Part shown: positions 32,734-44,772 of the stretch, piece after piece | Layout: the number at the start of each line of letters is the position of its first letter | How positions within the stretch are numbered: position 1 is the first letter of the stretch | NCBI RefSeq assembly: GCF_030272615.1 | Contig: NC_081414.1 | Span: 811,679,069 to 811,743,068, forward strand | Origin: Cryptomeria japonica | Taxonomy: Eukaryota; Streptophyta; Pinopsida; Cupressales; Cupressaceae | Reading direction: 5' to 3' | Length of the DNA: 64,000 bases | Notes under the pieces: generated by a model | What the model was told of the DNA's origin: nothing | Database searches by the model: none | What the model saw: the letters and a program-made list of their open reading frames with translations, nothing else | Translations under genes and position numbers: made by a program

Positions 32734-34017
32734 TCAAGGCCACCAAACATTGTTGATTTCGTAGCCAAAAACGTTCCATGACCGTCCAATATCATGAAAG
32801 AATTCAAGCAACTTACCTTGAATGCACAGAATTATTCTCCCCTGTGCGTCAAATACAATCATCTTGCAACCGCCCATATATACCAAAATCCACCCACAAC
32901 TGTTAGCCACCACTTCTGTTCCCAAATTCCGGCGAGAGTGATCATTTAGACGCCTCATGTTTTCTTCACGCAAGCTCCTCGGAAACAACTGCAATTCTGA
33001 CCAGCTGTTGTCCTCTTCATCCAACTTCCATAATGAAAGATCTTTCTTATACGCCACAAGCACATTCCCATCAGACCCAGTTAAATGCCAATGAGAAGGG
33101 TCACCAGAATTCTCAGGTCGGCTTGGTAGCTCTATAATACTCCAATTCCTGTTTGCAACATTAAATACTGCAACATGAAATGTAATAATCATAGAACTGT
33201 CACCATTAATCCAGTAAAAATTCCCTTTCGAGTAAATCCCTCCCCTCGATGGAATAATTGGATTGGATAGATTCATGTTGATTAATGTCCATTCATTAGT
33301 GCATGAATCATAGATCTGCATCTCCATATTGTTCCTTTCTCCATTGATGGGATTGTTGTATCCTATGACCAAGATGTAGCTCCTTGTGGCAGAATCGAAT
33401 GCCAATCCATAGAATCCTAAATATCGTACAAAATCGAAAGAAGAACGGTAAGGGGGAAGCCTTTTAGGGTCAGGGGGAGACCTTAGGGAAAGCGATGTCC
33501 TGGTAAGAGGGTTGAAAATGTAGAAGAAAGTGGGACCTCCTTGCGTATAACTTGAACGGCAACAAAGGATGCCCTTGCAGGACGTCAGAACACTGAAGCG
33601 CCCACGTCCCAGGAAATCTAACGAGAATGGATACACCCCGAGTGGCCGTGAGTCAAGAAGATATAAACGATGTGTTTTCCTACTGTGTGGTGAATAGGCG
33701 GCACCAACGAGGAAAGCAGGAGACGAAGAAGGCACAAGCGTCGATGATATGTCTCGAAACATGGGTGAGGGTAGAAGCAAATCCTGCCATCTTTTACAGA
33801 CGACCCTGAAATTCCTACTAATGAGAGTGGGCAGACTAGACAAAACCAATATTAATAGCTCCTCCGGTAGCTCACTCCAAATCTTGTTGTCCATCTCTAT
33901 CTGCTCTCCATTCATTGCAATTATTCCTTTCAGATTCATCTCTGATTCCGATTTCAATGCGGATACAAGTTCTAAAAGAAGGCCTTCAGCAGGCTCATAC
34001 GGTTCCCTTATTATCAT
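32734..34017 (-). CDS. F-box protein with C-terminal kelch-like/F-box-associated domain
   Basis: One uninterrupted exon of 427 codons starts at ATG 34017 and ends at TGA 32734-32736. Residues about 46-86 form the F-box (WSELPEELLILVLSSLP, then VCKRWQDLLLP), which binds Skp1 (ASK) in SCF E3 ubiquitin ligases. Residues about 130-420 look like an F-box-associated/kelch-type beta propeller: CKGILCCRSSY, FYIFNPLTRTSLSLR, YLGFYGLAFDSATRSYILV, EMQIYDSCTNEWTLI, GGIYSKGNFYWINGD, WILVYMGGCKMIVFD. This part would bind the target protein. Length and single exon fit plant F-box/kelch genes. No stop, frameshift or lost F-box residue is seen. Other ATGs at residues 27, 35 and 42 lie before the F-box, so the start is not certain. 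The substrate cannot be told. Confidence 0.88.
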   Translation of the reverse strand: MIIREPYEPAEGLLLELVSALKSESEMNLKGIIAMNGEQIEMDNKIWSELPEELLILVLSSLPTLISRNFRVVCKRWQDLLLPSPMFRDISSTLVPSSSPAFLVGAAYSPHSRKTHRLYLLDSRPLGVYPFSLDFLGRGRFSVLTSCKGILCCRSSYTQGGPTFFYIFNPLTRTSLSLRSPPDPKRLPPYRSSFDFVRYLGFYGLAFDSATRSYILVIGYNNPINGERNNMEMQIYDSCTNEWTLINMNLSNPIIPSRGGIYSKGNFYWINGDSSMIITFHVAVFNVANRNWSIIELPSRPENSGDPSHWHLTGSDGNVLVAYKKDLSLWKLDEEDNSWSELQLFPRSLREENMRRLNDHSRRNLGTEVVANSCGWILVYMGGCKMIVFDAQGRIILCIQGKLLEFFHDIGRSWNVFGYEINNVWWP

Positions 34018-34560
34018 GATGACTGAAATGGGCGCAGAGACTCAAGGGAAAGATATTCAATCCAGTTTTTCCATACATGCTCCAAATATATTATCATCGC
34101 CGGCCCTACCTGTCTTCTATACTTCAAAATAAATAGGAGATTGCGATGCCAACGAGGAGTAATCTTGTTTTACCTTGATAGTTGGCCTGCACAATGTAAA
34201 CTAATCGTGGTGGATAACAAGGTTCGACGAACAAAACAATGTTCATTGTAGTCACTTGTTTCACATAGTAGAGGTATAAACATCTTTCAAAGAAGCCAAG
34301 CGAATGGGCCAAGCCATGGTTTTTAAATTTATCTTGAAAGAAGCCAAGGGAATGAGACTCCCATTAGACGTTGTATCCTATTTTGCTCTTCATAATTTCT
34401 ATGCAATTATAGTTTATAATTGATATAAGACGGTTTTATTGAATGAGTTATATTATATTTTATGGTTGTTATTTTATATTATTTTTGTTTTTATAATAAA
34501 TCATTATTTCTTGCATATGGTCTTGATCTTCATGTTTATTTTGGAGGGAATATTGCTATC
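34018..34560. promoter_or_regulatory. Upstream region of the F-box gene
   Basis: The minus strand contains a TATA-like TATTTATT at 34129-34136, about 115 bp before the ATG, and an AT-rich run near 34085. Neither is a proven promoter. From about 34320 to 34560 the sequence is AT-rich and unannotated. Confidence 0.3.
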
Positions 34561-36237
34561 ATGTCTTTTAAACCAGAATTCTCCATCTTTAGTCCAAGCT
34601 TCATATACTTAATATGCAAGCTAGTGAGAAAGTTGAGAACTTCTTGTATTGTGTGTCCACACTCTAAGCAGAGCTTCTTGCAATTGGTGAGAAGGTGGAG
34701 GACAAATTGCTTGTTATGATTACCTTGAGAGCTCTTCCTTCCAAATATTAGACATTTGTCACAACACTGAATATTACCAAATAGAACGTGTGCTTTAAAG
34801 AATTGGTGAATCTGCTTCAATAAGAAAATGATATTTGGTCTTTAGAAGATGAGCTTGAAGAAAAAGCATTAGTCTCTAGAATGCAGTGAGGATATAAGTC
34901 TTAAAAGGGACCCTCACAAAAGCAACTACAATCGTAGCGGAAGACTCCAAAGGCAAATCGATGGTGTCACATTTGCCATACTAAAGCACATGATATTGAT
35001 TGTTGTTGGTATAATGGCCTTACACAAGGTAACTCGAGTAAGGAAGATCCATTTGATTGTAGTCATTTCAAATAGTGAAGAGGTCGACCTCATTGAAGAA
35101 GGCATGGAGGACATTTTTCTATCCAATATGATGATGCCTCTAATGAGGCATCTTACAAAGATCTACCTACTACCACAAATTGTGCGGTCAACCAAAATTT
35201 AGTTCTTGTCTCCCACACCTCTTAATCCTTGAGAGATTTTTTGTTAATTAAATTTGGCACAAGTAAACATATGACTAGTAATCAAGATTTGTTTGATACT
35301 TTGACTACTCAACGTATTAATGATCTAATCTAGACAGTACATGATAAGGAGTGTTTTGTGACTCTTTACAAGCATCTTGTTGGGAGTCTCATTTAATTGA
35401 CAATAGTATACCAAATTTATGCTTTCTTCTCAACTATCTATCAAAGTTCATGCGGGAGCCAAAGAAATAATCATTGGATTGCATCTAAGCATATTTTGTG
35501 ATGTGTCCAAAGTACTCTTCAATATGGTTTGAAATATAAGTAGAACAATTAGTGCTTCTTACAAGGATATGTTGACTCGGACTATGTTGGAACCCTAGAC
35601 AAACAAAAATCAACTTAAGGGTTTTTTTCATCTTGGATCTAGTCCAATTTCATTGATAAATAAGAAGCAAATGGTTGTTTCTCTCTTAGCCACTGATGGT
35701 GAATTTCATGGTGCACAAGGACCTATGTGAAAGGTAATTTGGTTACATCACATTGTATCTGATATGGATATTTCTTAAGAATAACTACTAGTTCTATTTT
35801 TTTGACAATCAAAGGGTGTTGAAGCTTGTCAAGAATCTAGTTTTTCATGAGCACATAGAGCACATAGATGTTAAATCTAATTACATTTGAGAGAAGTTGA
35901 TGCACCACCATATGCAACTCCAGTATTTCCTCACAAATTCATAGATTTCTGATATACTCACCAAGCCTCTCAACAAGGTGAAATTTGAGTTATTCCAAGG
36001 GTATATTTGTAGGAAAAATATACAAAGGGGGAAATATTATCATAATTTTTGTATTATGTATATTACTTAACTATATTCTATCATTGTAGCTAAATGGTTT
36101 AGACTTGTATTTATTCTCTAGCATGTGGTAATGCAAATCATCAGCTTGAGTTCTACCTTCTTCTATGCACTCTCACTTTCTCTTTTTGTCTCCCCAACCA
36201 TTCGTTATAGAAACACTAATCAATTGTCCCCCTAACA
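34561..36237 (+). mobile_element. Decayed copia remnant H with 3' LTR
   Basis: Plus-strand gag fragments (EKVEDKLLVMITLRALPSKY near 34690; knuckle CHICHTKAHDIDC near 34960) are followed after a gap by RT/RNase H fragments (LNYLSKFMREPK near 35430, SLLATDGEFHG near 35680, the RNase H end DILTKPLNKVKFELFQGYI near 35955), a PPT (36024-36033) and a short 3' LTR. Protease and integrase and most of RT are missing. The gag ALPSKY motif is typical of copia UBN2 gag. Stops and shifts are frequent. The 5' end is not defined. Confidence 0.7.
36035..36237 (+). repeat. Probable short 3' LTR of element H
   Basis: It follows the PPT AAAGGGGGAAA and runs from TATTATCATA (probably mutated TG start) to CCCCCTAACA, about 203 bp. 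There is no second copy to confirm it. Confidence 0.45.
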
Positions 36238-36239
36238 CT

Positions 36240-38538
36240 GGCTGATTTAAACTTAACTTTGATGGCTCTCCAAAAGGTAATCCAGGTTGAGCGAGAGGGG
36301 TTGACATTTTAAGAGATGATAAAAACAAATTAGTTCATACATATGTGGTTTTACCCTAGGGGTCCTTACCTCTAATGTTGTTGAGATGGTAGCTATATTT
36401 CATGGTATTTCTTTAACTAAAGAAAAATGTTTTGACAAGCTCATTATCAACGGTGATTTTCTAAATATGTCATCATGATGCTCTAAGATGATGCCTCCCT
36501 AGGATGGCTTGTGAAAGATATTATAATAGATTCCTTCTGCAATCGCTCTTCATTTTGACATGTCAAATTTTCCCATATCCTTCGAGAAGGGAACAAATTA
36601 GTTGATAAACTGGAAAAAATGGGTCGTTTAATCCAAAATTTTCAAATGTGGACCTCTTTGCATGATCTCTCAAGGGACATTTGTGTTACGATTTGGGATG
36701 ATCTTAACTCTACTATGGATTGATTATATTTAAATTGCCATTTTTGAAATGGTCCTTTTAATTGTTTGTTCTCATCATTTCCCTTTGTGGTAAAAGAATC
36801 ATCATTTATTAGAAGGGACTACCTTCTTAAATTTCATTAAATTTTGTTTGCTTTTATTTTTCCTCTCCCAATTTCCTAATTTGGCTGATACAATAATATT
36901 TAGAGCTGTCAGACTTCCACAATCCATATTAACATTCAATAATTGTTTCCAGATTGGATTGTATAGGCCAATTTTTATCATTCACAATTGAATCCGGAAA
37001 CAACTATTGAACAATAATATTTTCTATTATGATTTAACTCTAACCTACCATCCAAGTTGTGAGTTAATTCAAGTGGATTCCAATAGTTTTGAATCCCTTA
37101 AAAAGGATGGGGTGTTATACCCATTTTTTTAAAAGGGAAATTTCTTTTCCTATATTGAGACTATGACTAATCATGATCCTTCTCTGTTTGCTATATTTTA
37201 TCAATCCTCGAAAGATGGTAGGGCTTGCATTAGTGTTTTTTCCTTTAATATGTCAATGAAGGTCATTCCAGATGCTACTATTCTCCCAGTGGAAGTTTCT
37301 GCATTCTCTAAGAAGCCAACAGGAAACCAAAAAATTGATTTCAAGAATTTTTTGGTGGATGGCCAGAAAATTACTTGAATACAAAATGGGTTTAATAGGA
37401 AGGATCTCCCATAAGAATGGAAGGATGTTGTTGACGTTCTGATGAGATATGTGAGTTTTAACGACCATTTTAGACAAACATAAAGATTAATTTTTCTTTC
37501 AAGATTTTCTCTTCTCTTTCTCATTTGATTGTGGTGGCCCAATCGAAACATAACAGGTTACCCATTCACTAGAGTTTATTTTTTAGACTCTATGATTTTA
37601 GTTTGTGCCTCTCCCATTCTCATATCCTCCAAACTAACCCTTCTTTTGTTGAGTAATTAAATCAATATTGAAAGCCTTTATTCCTTGGTATTTTAACCAT
37701 GACTAAGGCAACTCCTTGGAATTGTTCTCTTTTATGTCCTCCCTCAACACACTACAAATTTTTTTTTTTATTCCCATTCTTTTTCCCAAAAAAGGAAAAT
37801 TTTTGTCACTTTTACAAACCAAGAAGTCATTTTAGATGATTTTTCTTCCTCTTGGTATACCTCCTCTATGTGGCCCCCTAAGGATGCCCATCTTACTATT
37901 ACTGGGGTTGTTCCTAATTTGCCTCTTTGGGAGCTCACTCGTAAGTACCCTATTTCAATCTTGGCCATATTGGTCTCTCTAAGATTACTAAGAAGGTAAA
38001 TGAGCTCTACAAGGCTTATAATCTTTATAGTGGCATTATTAAATGTTTATTCTTTGATCTTATTATTGTAAAGTGTAAACATAACAGCTATGAGGTTTTG
38101 GAAAAGGTTGAAGTGAGGGTAAAGTACTAGCCTTCTAAGGCTAAATATGAGGTGGTTTGGTCCATAGTGCATGATTTTGTTAAGAGACTTAACAAATGGG
38201 ATTCCCTATGATGAAGAAGTTAGTTTCATAAAAGCTAATGTGGTGTTAGGGGAGGATAAGTAGGATTCCTTAATGTGTTACATGGATGAAATTGTTTCTT
38301 TAGAAAGAGATATGGTTAACAATACATTGACCTCAGTAAAGGTCTTATAGGAAGAGATTGAAACCTTAAGTGTGCCAAACATAAGAGGTATGTGAAGGGA
38401 ACTATTGGTGCAATAGAAATATATAGAAAAAATATATTACCAATTTTGATACTTAGATAACTAGCCCTGTGAAGGAGATTTCTAATGTTAGAAGGTTATC
38501 CTTTCTAGAGTAATTAAATGTTCTTACTTGTTGCAGAT
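36240..38538 (+). mobile_element. Second LINE remnant: RNase H plus downstream unknown ORF
   Basis: RNase H starts with LNFDGSPKGNPG (about 36250) and can be followed with stops to NSTMD near 36720. Further coding traces lie at 37130-37560 (SLFAIFYQSSKDGRACISVF, then LMRYVSFNDHF), at 37795-37970 (KIFVTFTNQEVILDDFSSSW) and at 38140-38350 (KYEVVWSIVHDFVKRLNKWD). They resemble in place and in one motif the ORF downstream of the first LINE's RNase H. RT is missing upstream, so this is the 3' part of an old LINE. Where it ends before element G is not clear. Confidence 0.5.
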
Positions 38539-39449
38539 TGTTGGTGATGTGATGGTCATGTTGTTGAGTGGTTGTCATTTATGTCAACATATTAGTTGGC
38601 ATTGATGTCCCTGATGTTCTTGGTATTGGTGATCTAAAATATGTGTTCCCAGAATATTTGGTGCTCCAAAAAATGTGTTGATAGATCAAATGTGTTGATA
38701 GTGATCTAGATATTTCTAGTTATTAAATATGGTGTTGATCATTGGTATTCATGTATATCTTGATTCCATTCTTATTTTTTGTTGTTTTAGGTAATAGTGT
38801 TTTTGCCCTGACTAAGTTCAAAATTCGAGGATGTGCAATGGATTGTGGTGTAGCATGTGTATAATTTTTTGGGTCCAAATATATAATGGTTGTATCATGT
38901 TGATTTTAATGTTAGTGTGTGTTGTGGTATGGTCTACTACTCATTCCTTCCCACCACCATAATGTTTAGTGTTGACCTAGATCTTTGTCTTAGCTGACTT
39001 GGAAGATTATGCTTCCTAGAGATAGTATATATATGAGAATGATCTAATTCATGTAGATATAAAAAAAGTGTGACATTGTGTTTGAAGATATGTGAGACTG
39101 GAAATGAAAGATTTGACTGTTGCTGATATGAGAGAGTGTGCTAGCCTTGAGGCACCAAAAATAGTTCGATTTGTGCAGATTGTGTTTTAGTGATGGATTA
39201 TTTTTTTATCTCTTTCTTTGGCAGTGAGCCCACCTGCAGTGAGCATTTTGGTAGTGAGCCACCATTCTTGGGATTTTAACATCATATATGGTGTTCATTG
39301 TGTGATATGGTGTATGTTCATGTTTTCATGCTATATCTATGTTAATTAATTATGTTGGTTTGGATCCAAATGTGAAAAGAATAAAGGTAATTATTTTAAG
39401 TTATCAATTCATTGAACCCCCCACCTCTCAGTTGCTCAGATATTCAACA
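38539..39449 (+). repeat. 5' LTR of element G
   Basis: About 911 bp, TGTTGGTGATG to ATATTCAACA, with a C-run and CTCTCAGTTGC near the end, just before the PBS. Its only copy in the window, so the start is inferred from the TGTTGG motif. Confidence 0.65.
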
Positions 39450-39512
39450 ATTGGTATCAAAGATTTGGTTTCTTGGATAAGAGCTTAACCACTTGAGGTA
39501 GACCCTGATCCG

Positions 39513-41951
39513 ATGACACATAAGTTGACTATTCCTATATTTGAACGATCCATCTATAGTTTCTAGAAAGTGAATATGAGAGGCCACATGATGTATTTGA
39601 GGTAGAATGCTTGGAAAGAAGTGGAAACTAAGTATGTTCAACTGGAAAATGGTCTTATCGCTCTTGATGAGATACAAGATTATGAAGAGAATGAAAATGA
39701 AAGGTATGATATCTTTATTTCTTTATCTGAGACTGAATTGACAAACATTATTTCATTGAATACTGCTGATGAGGTTCAGGAAAATTTGAGAGATATCTAT
39801 GAAGGGAATGAGAAAGTCAAATCATCAAAGAAGATAATGGCTAAGCGCAAATATAAGAATTTGAAAATGGAAGAAGGAGAGGACATAACTACTATTTTCA
39901 GAAGGTTGATAGTGCGGTAAATGAAATTGGAAAACTTGGCAGCACCTCAATAGATGAAGACATAATTGAGAATATCTTGATGTCCCTGCTAGAAAGTTAT
40001 AGTGACAAGATATTGGCTATTGAAGAAACCTATAATCTGAACAAGTTTACTAGAGAGAAGTTGTATGGTACTCTATCAACATTTAAGATGAGGAAGTTTA
40101 GAAAAGAAAGTCAAGATTGAGTCGTCATTTAATGATTTTGAGGAAGATGTTGAAGAAGAAAGTTGAAATGAGATGGAAGGAAATTTTGTAAGGAGATTCA
40201 AGAAAGGCACCGACAAATACAAAGGAATCTTACCTCTTAAATGCTTTAGATGTAGGAAGATTGGTGATATTGCTGCTAGGTGTTCGAAAAAAAGTTCAAG
40301 AAAAAATGTAGAGAAAATAAAGGAAAATTTAATAAAAGAGCCTATTATGTCAAAGATGATGGTAAAATTTTAGATGATGTATTAGATTATGAAGATGGTG
40401 ATTGTTTGTTTTTGAAAGAAAGAGATATACCTAAGATTGATATTCCTAACATTGTTTCTACTACTTTACATGCTAGAAGAGATAGAAAGGAATGGCTAAG
40501 TGATAGTGGATGTTCAAATAATATGACTGGTGACAAAGGTAATTTTGTGAAACTTGATAAGTATGATGATGGTTTTGTTAGGTTCGGAGATGATCAAACA
40601 ACACAAATTGTGGGAATTGGTTCTATTTGTTTTGATGGGAAACATAATACTGACAATGTTTAAAATGTGAAGGGTTTGCATCATAATTTTTTGAGTGTTG
40701 TACAGATGTAAAAAATGGATACAATGTTGTCTTTGAGGATGATGGTTGTGAGATCCCGAAAGGATCTGGAACTATTATTATAGTAGGGAAAAGAACTAGT
40801 GGAAAAATTTATTTGCTAGAAGGAGCTACGAAGACTTGTTTTTTGGTCTCAGGTCAATGATAGCTAGCAATGGCACTAGAGGATGTGTCATATTGACTTT
40901 AGCAACTTAGTGAAGATCACTTGACCAAGTATAGTGAGAAATTTATTGAGGCTAACTAAACTGAATAACAACATTTATAGAGAATGTCAAGGTGGAAAGA
41001 AAATAAGAGGAACTTGCAGAGGAAAGGAGTATTCATCCATCAGATTGTTGGATTTAGTGTATACAGACCTATGCAGTCTGACCAAAATAAGGAGTATACA
41101 AGGGGGTAGATATTTCATGTTATTGATTGATGATTACTCTAGAATGTCATTGGTTGCATTTTTTAGAGAGAAGTTAGAAGCATTAGAGAAATTCAAAACA
41201 TTCAATGCTAAAATTGAAAATGTGGTTGAAAAAAAGATTAAGTGTTTAATATTTGATAGAGGGAGAGAGTTTACTTTTGATGAGTTTAACAATTTTTATG
41301 AGAAAAATTGTATTAGAAGACAATTGTCTACCTCGAGAAAACATCAAAAAAATATAATAGTGGAAAGGATGATCTAAACAGTTCAAGTGGTAGCTAGAAC
41401 AATGATCAAAGGAGAAAAACTTCTAGAAGTCTATTGGAGAGAAGAAATTCATACTGTAGTCTACACTCTTAACATAATTCTATACTTGAAAAGACACGGA
41501 AAGACATCTTATGAGTATGGCATGGTATAAAATTGATAATGAAATATTTTAAGGTACTTAGAAGCAAGTTCTACATCTAGAGAGATGAGGATAATCTTGG
41601 AAAATTTGACAATAAAGTTGATGAAGGAATATTCCTAGGCTATTCTACAAGGAGCAAGTCATATCGATGTTACAACAAAGGCTGAACAAAATTATTGAAA
41701 GTGAAAATGTGAAAGTTGATGAAGACACTTCTAAGGATTTTGACAAATTCATAGGTTATGAGTTTGATGAACTAGATTATAGAAAAAGGGAAGAAAAGAT
41801 CAGAGAAGGAGTAGAAGAAAATGAAGCTCAGGAAACTTCAACAGCTGCATCTAAGACACCAAGATATGTTTATAAAAATCACTTCGTGGATCAAATTATT
41901 AAATATAAGAACAAAGGTATCATTATAAGATGCAAATTAACTCAAGAATAA
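39513..41951 (+). pseudogene. Copia gag-PR-IN of element G, degraded
   Basis: Probable start ATG 39513 (MTHKLTIPIFERSIYSF). Gag UBN2-type segment includes ALDEIQDYEENENERYDIF and LKMEEGEDITTIFRRL. The knuckle CFRCRKIGDIAARC (about 40233) has Asp in place of His. The protease WLSDSGCSNNMTGD (about 40490) keeps DSG. Integrase begins near 40870 (WH and MCHIDFSNLVKIT) and includes RECQGGKKIRGTC, LDLVYTDLCSLTKIRS, LIDDYSRMSLVAFF and FDRGREFTFDEFNNFYEKN (41252-41310). The segment from 41667 to 41951 is the acidic linker between IN and RT. At least eight stops and several shifts are visible. Confidence 0.8.
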
Positions 41952-41971
41952 ATCTTGTTATGTTTACTGAT

Positions 41972-43383
41972 TGTATGATGAAAGAATAAGTATCAGGTAG
42001 ATTACTGAGAGGAGGTGGGGGGTGAATGAGTAAATAGAAAAACTGATACAAACTTCCTTAACTCAAACTCAAAGTAAACTTATCAATAAAATACCACTAT
42101 CAAGATCAATACTCATAAGAATACCGGTTGACTATTATAGAAACTTAATAGTAAACAACATCCAACTTGTAAACATCCAAATGCTTCATTTCTCAATGCT
42201 TTTGGTTATCATGCCTTGTTAGAAATAGTTAAATCAAATCAACAATAATATCATAACCACAAAAAAATTCACCACATGACATAAGTATTTATACATGGAA
42301 AACCCAAATAGGTAAAAATCACGGTGAGATGGGACTCGCAAGAAAATATTTGAAATCTTCTAAAGTTTGCCCTATTAGGAGCCTAGCCTATTAAAGCTTT
42401 TACAAAAGTCTTGTTAAGAACTGATCCTGTTAGGAATGACCCAGTTAAGGGATTGACTACAAATGCCTTGTTAGAAGCAAAAACCCTGTAAGGAGTAACC
42501 TCAGTAGAGGATTTGAGAATCCAATCTAATGGACCACCTTGTTAGAGGATTAAATTAGTAACCAAGCTCCTTACAGCTTACCAAGTTAGGGGATTTCAAT
42601 TCTTCTATAATTGTTAGAAAACAACAAGAGTTTCTTGATCTATCTGAATAGCACTACATTTGCTTGATCAAATCCATTTAAGCTTATATCTACCTTTACT
42701 CAAACTGCAGACTCATTCTCTAGCTCGGCAACCACACACTCAACTAATTTCAGCCAGCTCTTGCCAACACCAAAACAAAACAACTTCATCGACCTTAAAT
42801 ACAAATCAATTAGGTCAGTAACACAACAAAAATCTAATCCTCTCTTCATCAGGATTACAAATAATTCAGTACAAGCATGACCATTGGATTTCATAGCAAT
42901 CTCTACACATTAATCAAGAAAACCTCAACTGCTCCTTGATTACCACTTCATCGAACTCAATAACTCATCATGTGCTTTGCATTAGATGCAATACACTTTT
43001 CTCCTTCCCTAGACAAACAAACAAATGTGCCAAAACAATTTGAACTTATCTTCATACAATGACCGTACGAGTCACCATCATTACCGCTCAAATCATAAAC
43101 CAACATAGCCAATTCAACAACCTTAATCGGTTAGGATTTAGCAAAAACAACTAATAGGGTTTATCAGTTACATAACATAGAAAGGGTTTAACCTTATACA
43201 CCGATTTACCGATTCAACTCACAAACTTACATACCAGTTTACAATATGCTTCGCAAAATTCTTCATACCTGTTACAAGACAATATCAATAATAACAACAA
43301 TATCAACAATATCATTATCGGTTCAATTGACATCAATGACAACATAACATATCATTAATGCAATCTTCATGCAAATCCCAACA
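41972..43383 (-). repeat. 3' LTR of element F
   Basis: About 1412 bp, TGTATGATGAAAG to AATCCCAACA on the plus strand. It has the C-run with CTCTCAGTAATC end on the minus strand, the CTTGTTAG/AGGATT repeat series (42350-42600) matching the CTTTAACAGG series of the other LTRs, and the conserved block near 42300. Confidence 0.75.
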
Positions 43384-43396
43384 ATCTCCCCCTTTG
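43384..43396 (-). other. Polypurine tract of element F
   Basis: Minus strand CCAAAGGGGGAGA lies directly before the 3' LTR start TGTTGGGATTTG. Confidence 0.8.
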
Positions 43397-43715
43397 GCAT
43401 TGATGGCAATACAAATACCAACACCATTTCTTGCTTGTTGTGATTGTGAATAGGAATCCTGGTTTACATTACCAAGTATTCACATGCTCTCTCTATCTTC
43501 AGACTGTCACCGGTTTTCCTTCTCATAATCACATAATTCTTCTCCCCCTTTGACAACAATTCCAAATTGAAAGTAAAATATGTAATGTTAAATTTTCACT
43601 ATGCATCAACAACATACTACAACTTGATTCTCCCCCTATGGAATACATCCACTTCTACATCAACCCTTGTAAGATTTTGCAAGTAATTCAGGGACTGATG
43701 CAGTCATCATCATGC

Positions 43716-44770
43716 TCAACTAGCTTCATGAAGAGGGACAACCCCTAACTGACTTCTAAGATACTCAAAACTAGTCTTAGGTAGAGGTTTGGTAAAAATA
43801 TCTACAAGATGCTCCTTGGTAGAAACATGCTCTAAGATAACATCTTTACTCTGAACTTTTTCCCTCAAGAAATGATATTTCAATTCAATGTGCTTGGTTT
43901 GTGCGTGCAAAACATGACTCTTGGAAATATTTATGGCACTTGTATTATCACATAAAATCTTTTTAGGTTCTGAGATCTTCATCTTAAAACCTTCCAAAAT
44001 GTACCTCATCCAAATATCCTATGTGCAATTCATATAAGTTGCAACATACTCACCTTCAATAGTTGATTGTTAATTATAACTCTTCTTTTTACTACTCCAT
44101 GAAATAAATATTCCTCCAAGAAAAAATGCTTCACTAGTTGTTCTTTTCCGGTTGTCAACATTTCTTGCCCAATCAACATCTATGTATGCCTTCAAATCAA
44201 AGTTTCCTCCATATGGATACCATAATCCATAGTCAATAGTACCTTTCAGGTATCTTAATATTCTCTTGGTTTCTATCAGGTGTGTTTCCTTAGGATTCTT
44301 CTAGAATTTAGCAACTATATGAACTGCATGGGTTATGTTCGGTCTGCTGTGAACAACATAGTGTAACTTGCCAATCATTGACCTATATTCCTTCTGATCA
44401 ACAGACTTAGATTCATCTTCCTTGGACAATTTACAACCTGTAACCATTGGTGTCCCAACTGGTTTACAGTCACTCATGCAAAATGTCTTCAAAACCTCTT
44501 TCACATACTTAGACTGTGTAATGAAAATACCATTCTTCATTTGTTGTATCTACAAGCCTATGAATTTTTTTATTTCCCCAACTAAAGACATTTCAAACTC
44601 ATTTTTTATTTCATATGAAAAACTGTTGCTCATGACATCATTACCTCCAAATATAATATCATCAACAAATACTTCACTGAATAGTATTTCATCTCCTTCA
44701 GACTTGAGATATATGTTACTATCATCACTTGTTCCTAGAAAGCCTATCTTCATTAGATGTGTATGAAGTC
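43716..44770 (-). pseudogene. Copia RT C-terminus and RNase H of element F
   Basis: From the right: LHTHLMKIGFLGTSDDSNIY, the catalytic FVDDIIFGGND near 44660, EFEMSLVGEIKKFIGLQIQQ, then LSKEDESKSVDQKEYRSMIG and HYVVHSRPNITHAV. A stop is at about 44300. RNase H follows: ILRYLKGTIDYGLWYPYG near 44230, DNTSAINISKSHVLHAQTKH near 43900, and the end TKPLPKTSFEYLRSQLGVVP. The terminal stop is at 43716. Very close in sequence order to the same part of element A. The half carrying DVKxAFLNG is missing. Confidence 0.85.
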
Positions 44771-44772
44771 GA

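Larger units (their letters stand above)
38539..41971 (+). mobile_element. Copia element G, cut before RT
   Basis: 5' LTR 38539-39449, PBS-like TGGTATCAAAGA at 39452-39463, gag, protease and integrase to about 41951. It stops at the edge of element F's LTR. RT, RNase H and the 3' LTR are absent from the window; they may lie beyond the right edge if F inserted into G. Coding sequence is broken throughout. Confidence 0.75.
41972..44772 (-). mobile_element. Copia element F, 3' half only
   Basis: Minus strand: RT C-terminal half and RNase H (43716-44770), PPT, then 3' LTR (41972-43383). The RT frame stops abruptly at 44770-44772, where the gypsy D LTR starts. If D inserted here, the 5' half of F lies beyond D and outside the window. 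The left LTR end abuts the linker of element G. Confidence 0.75.

Noticed and set aside
33627-34132. Plus-strand ORFs opposite the F-box gene
   Set aside because: They are shadows of the well-supported minus-strand F-box frame and have no family motif.
37201-37551. Minus-strand ORFs opposite the second LINE tail
   Set aside because: The plus-strand frame has the LINE-like motif and context; the minus frames have none.
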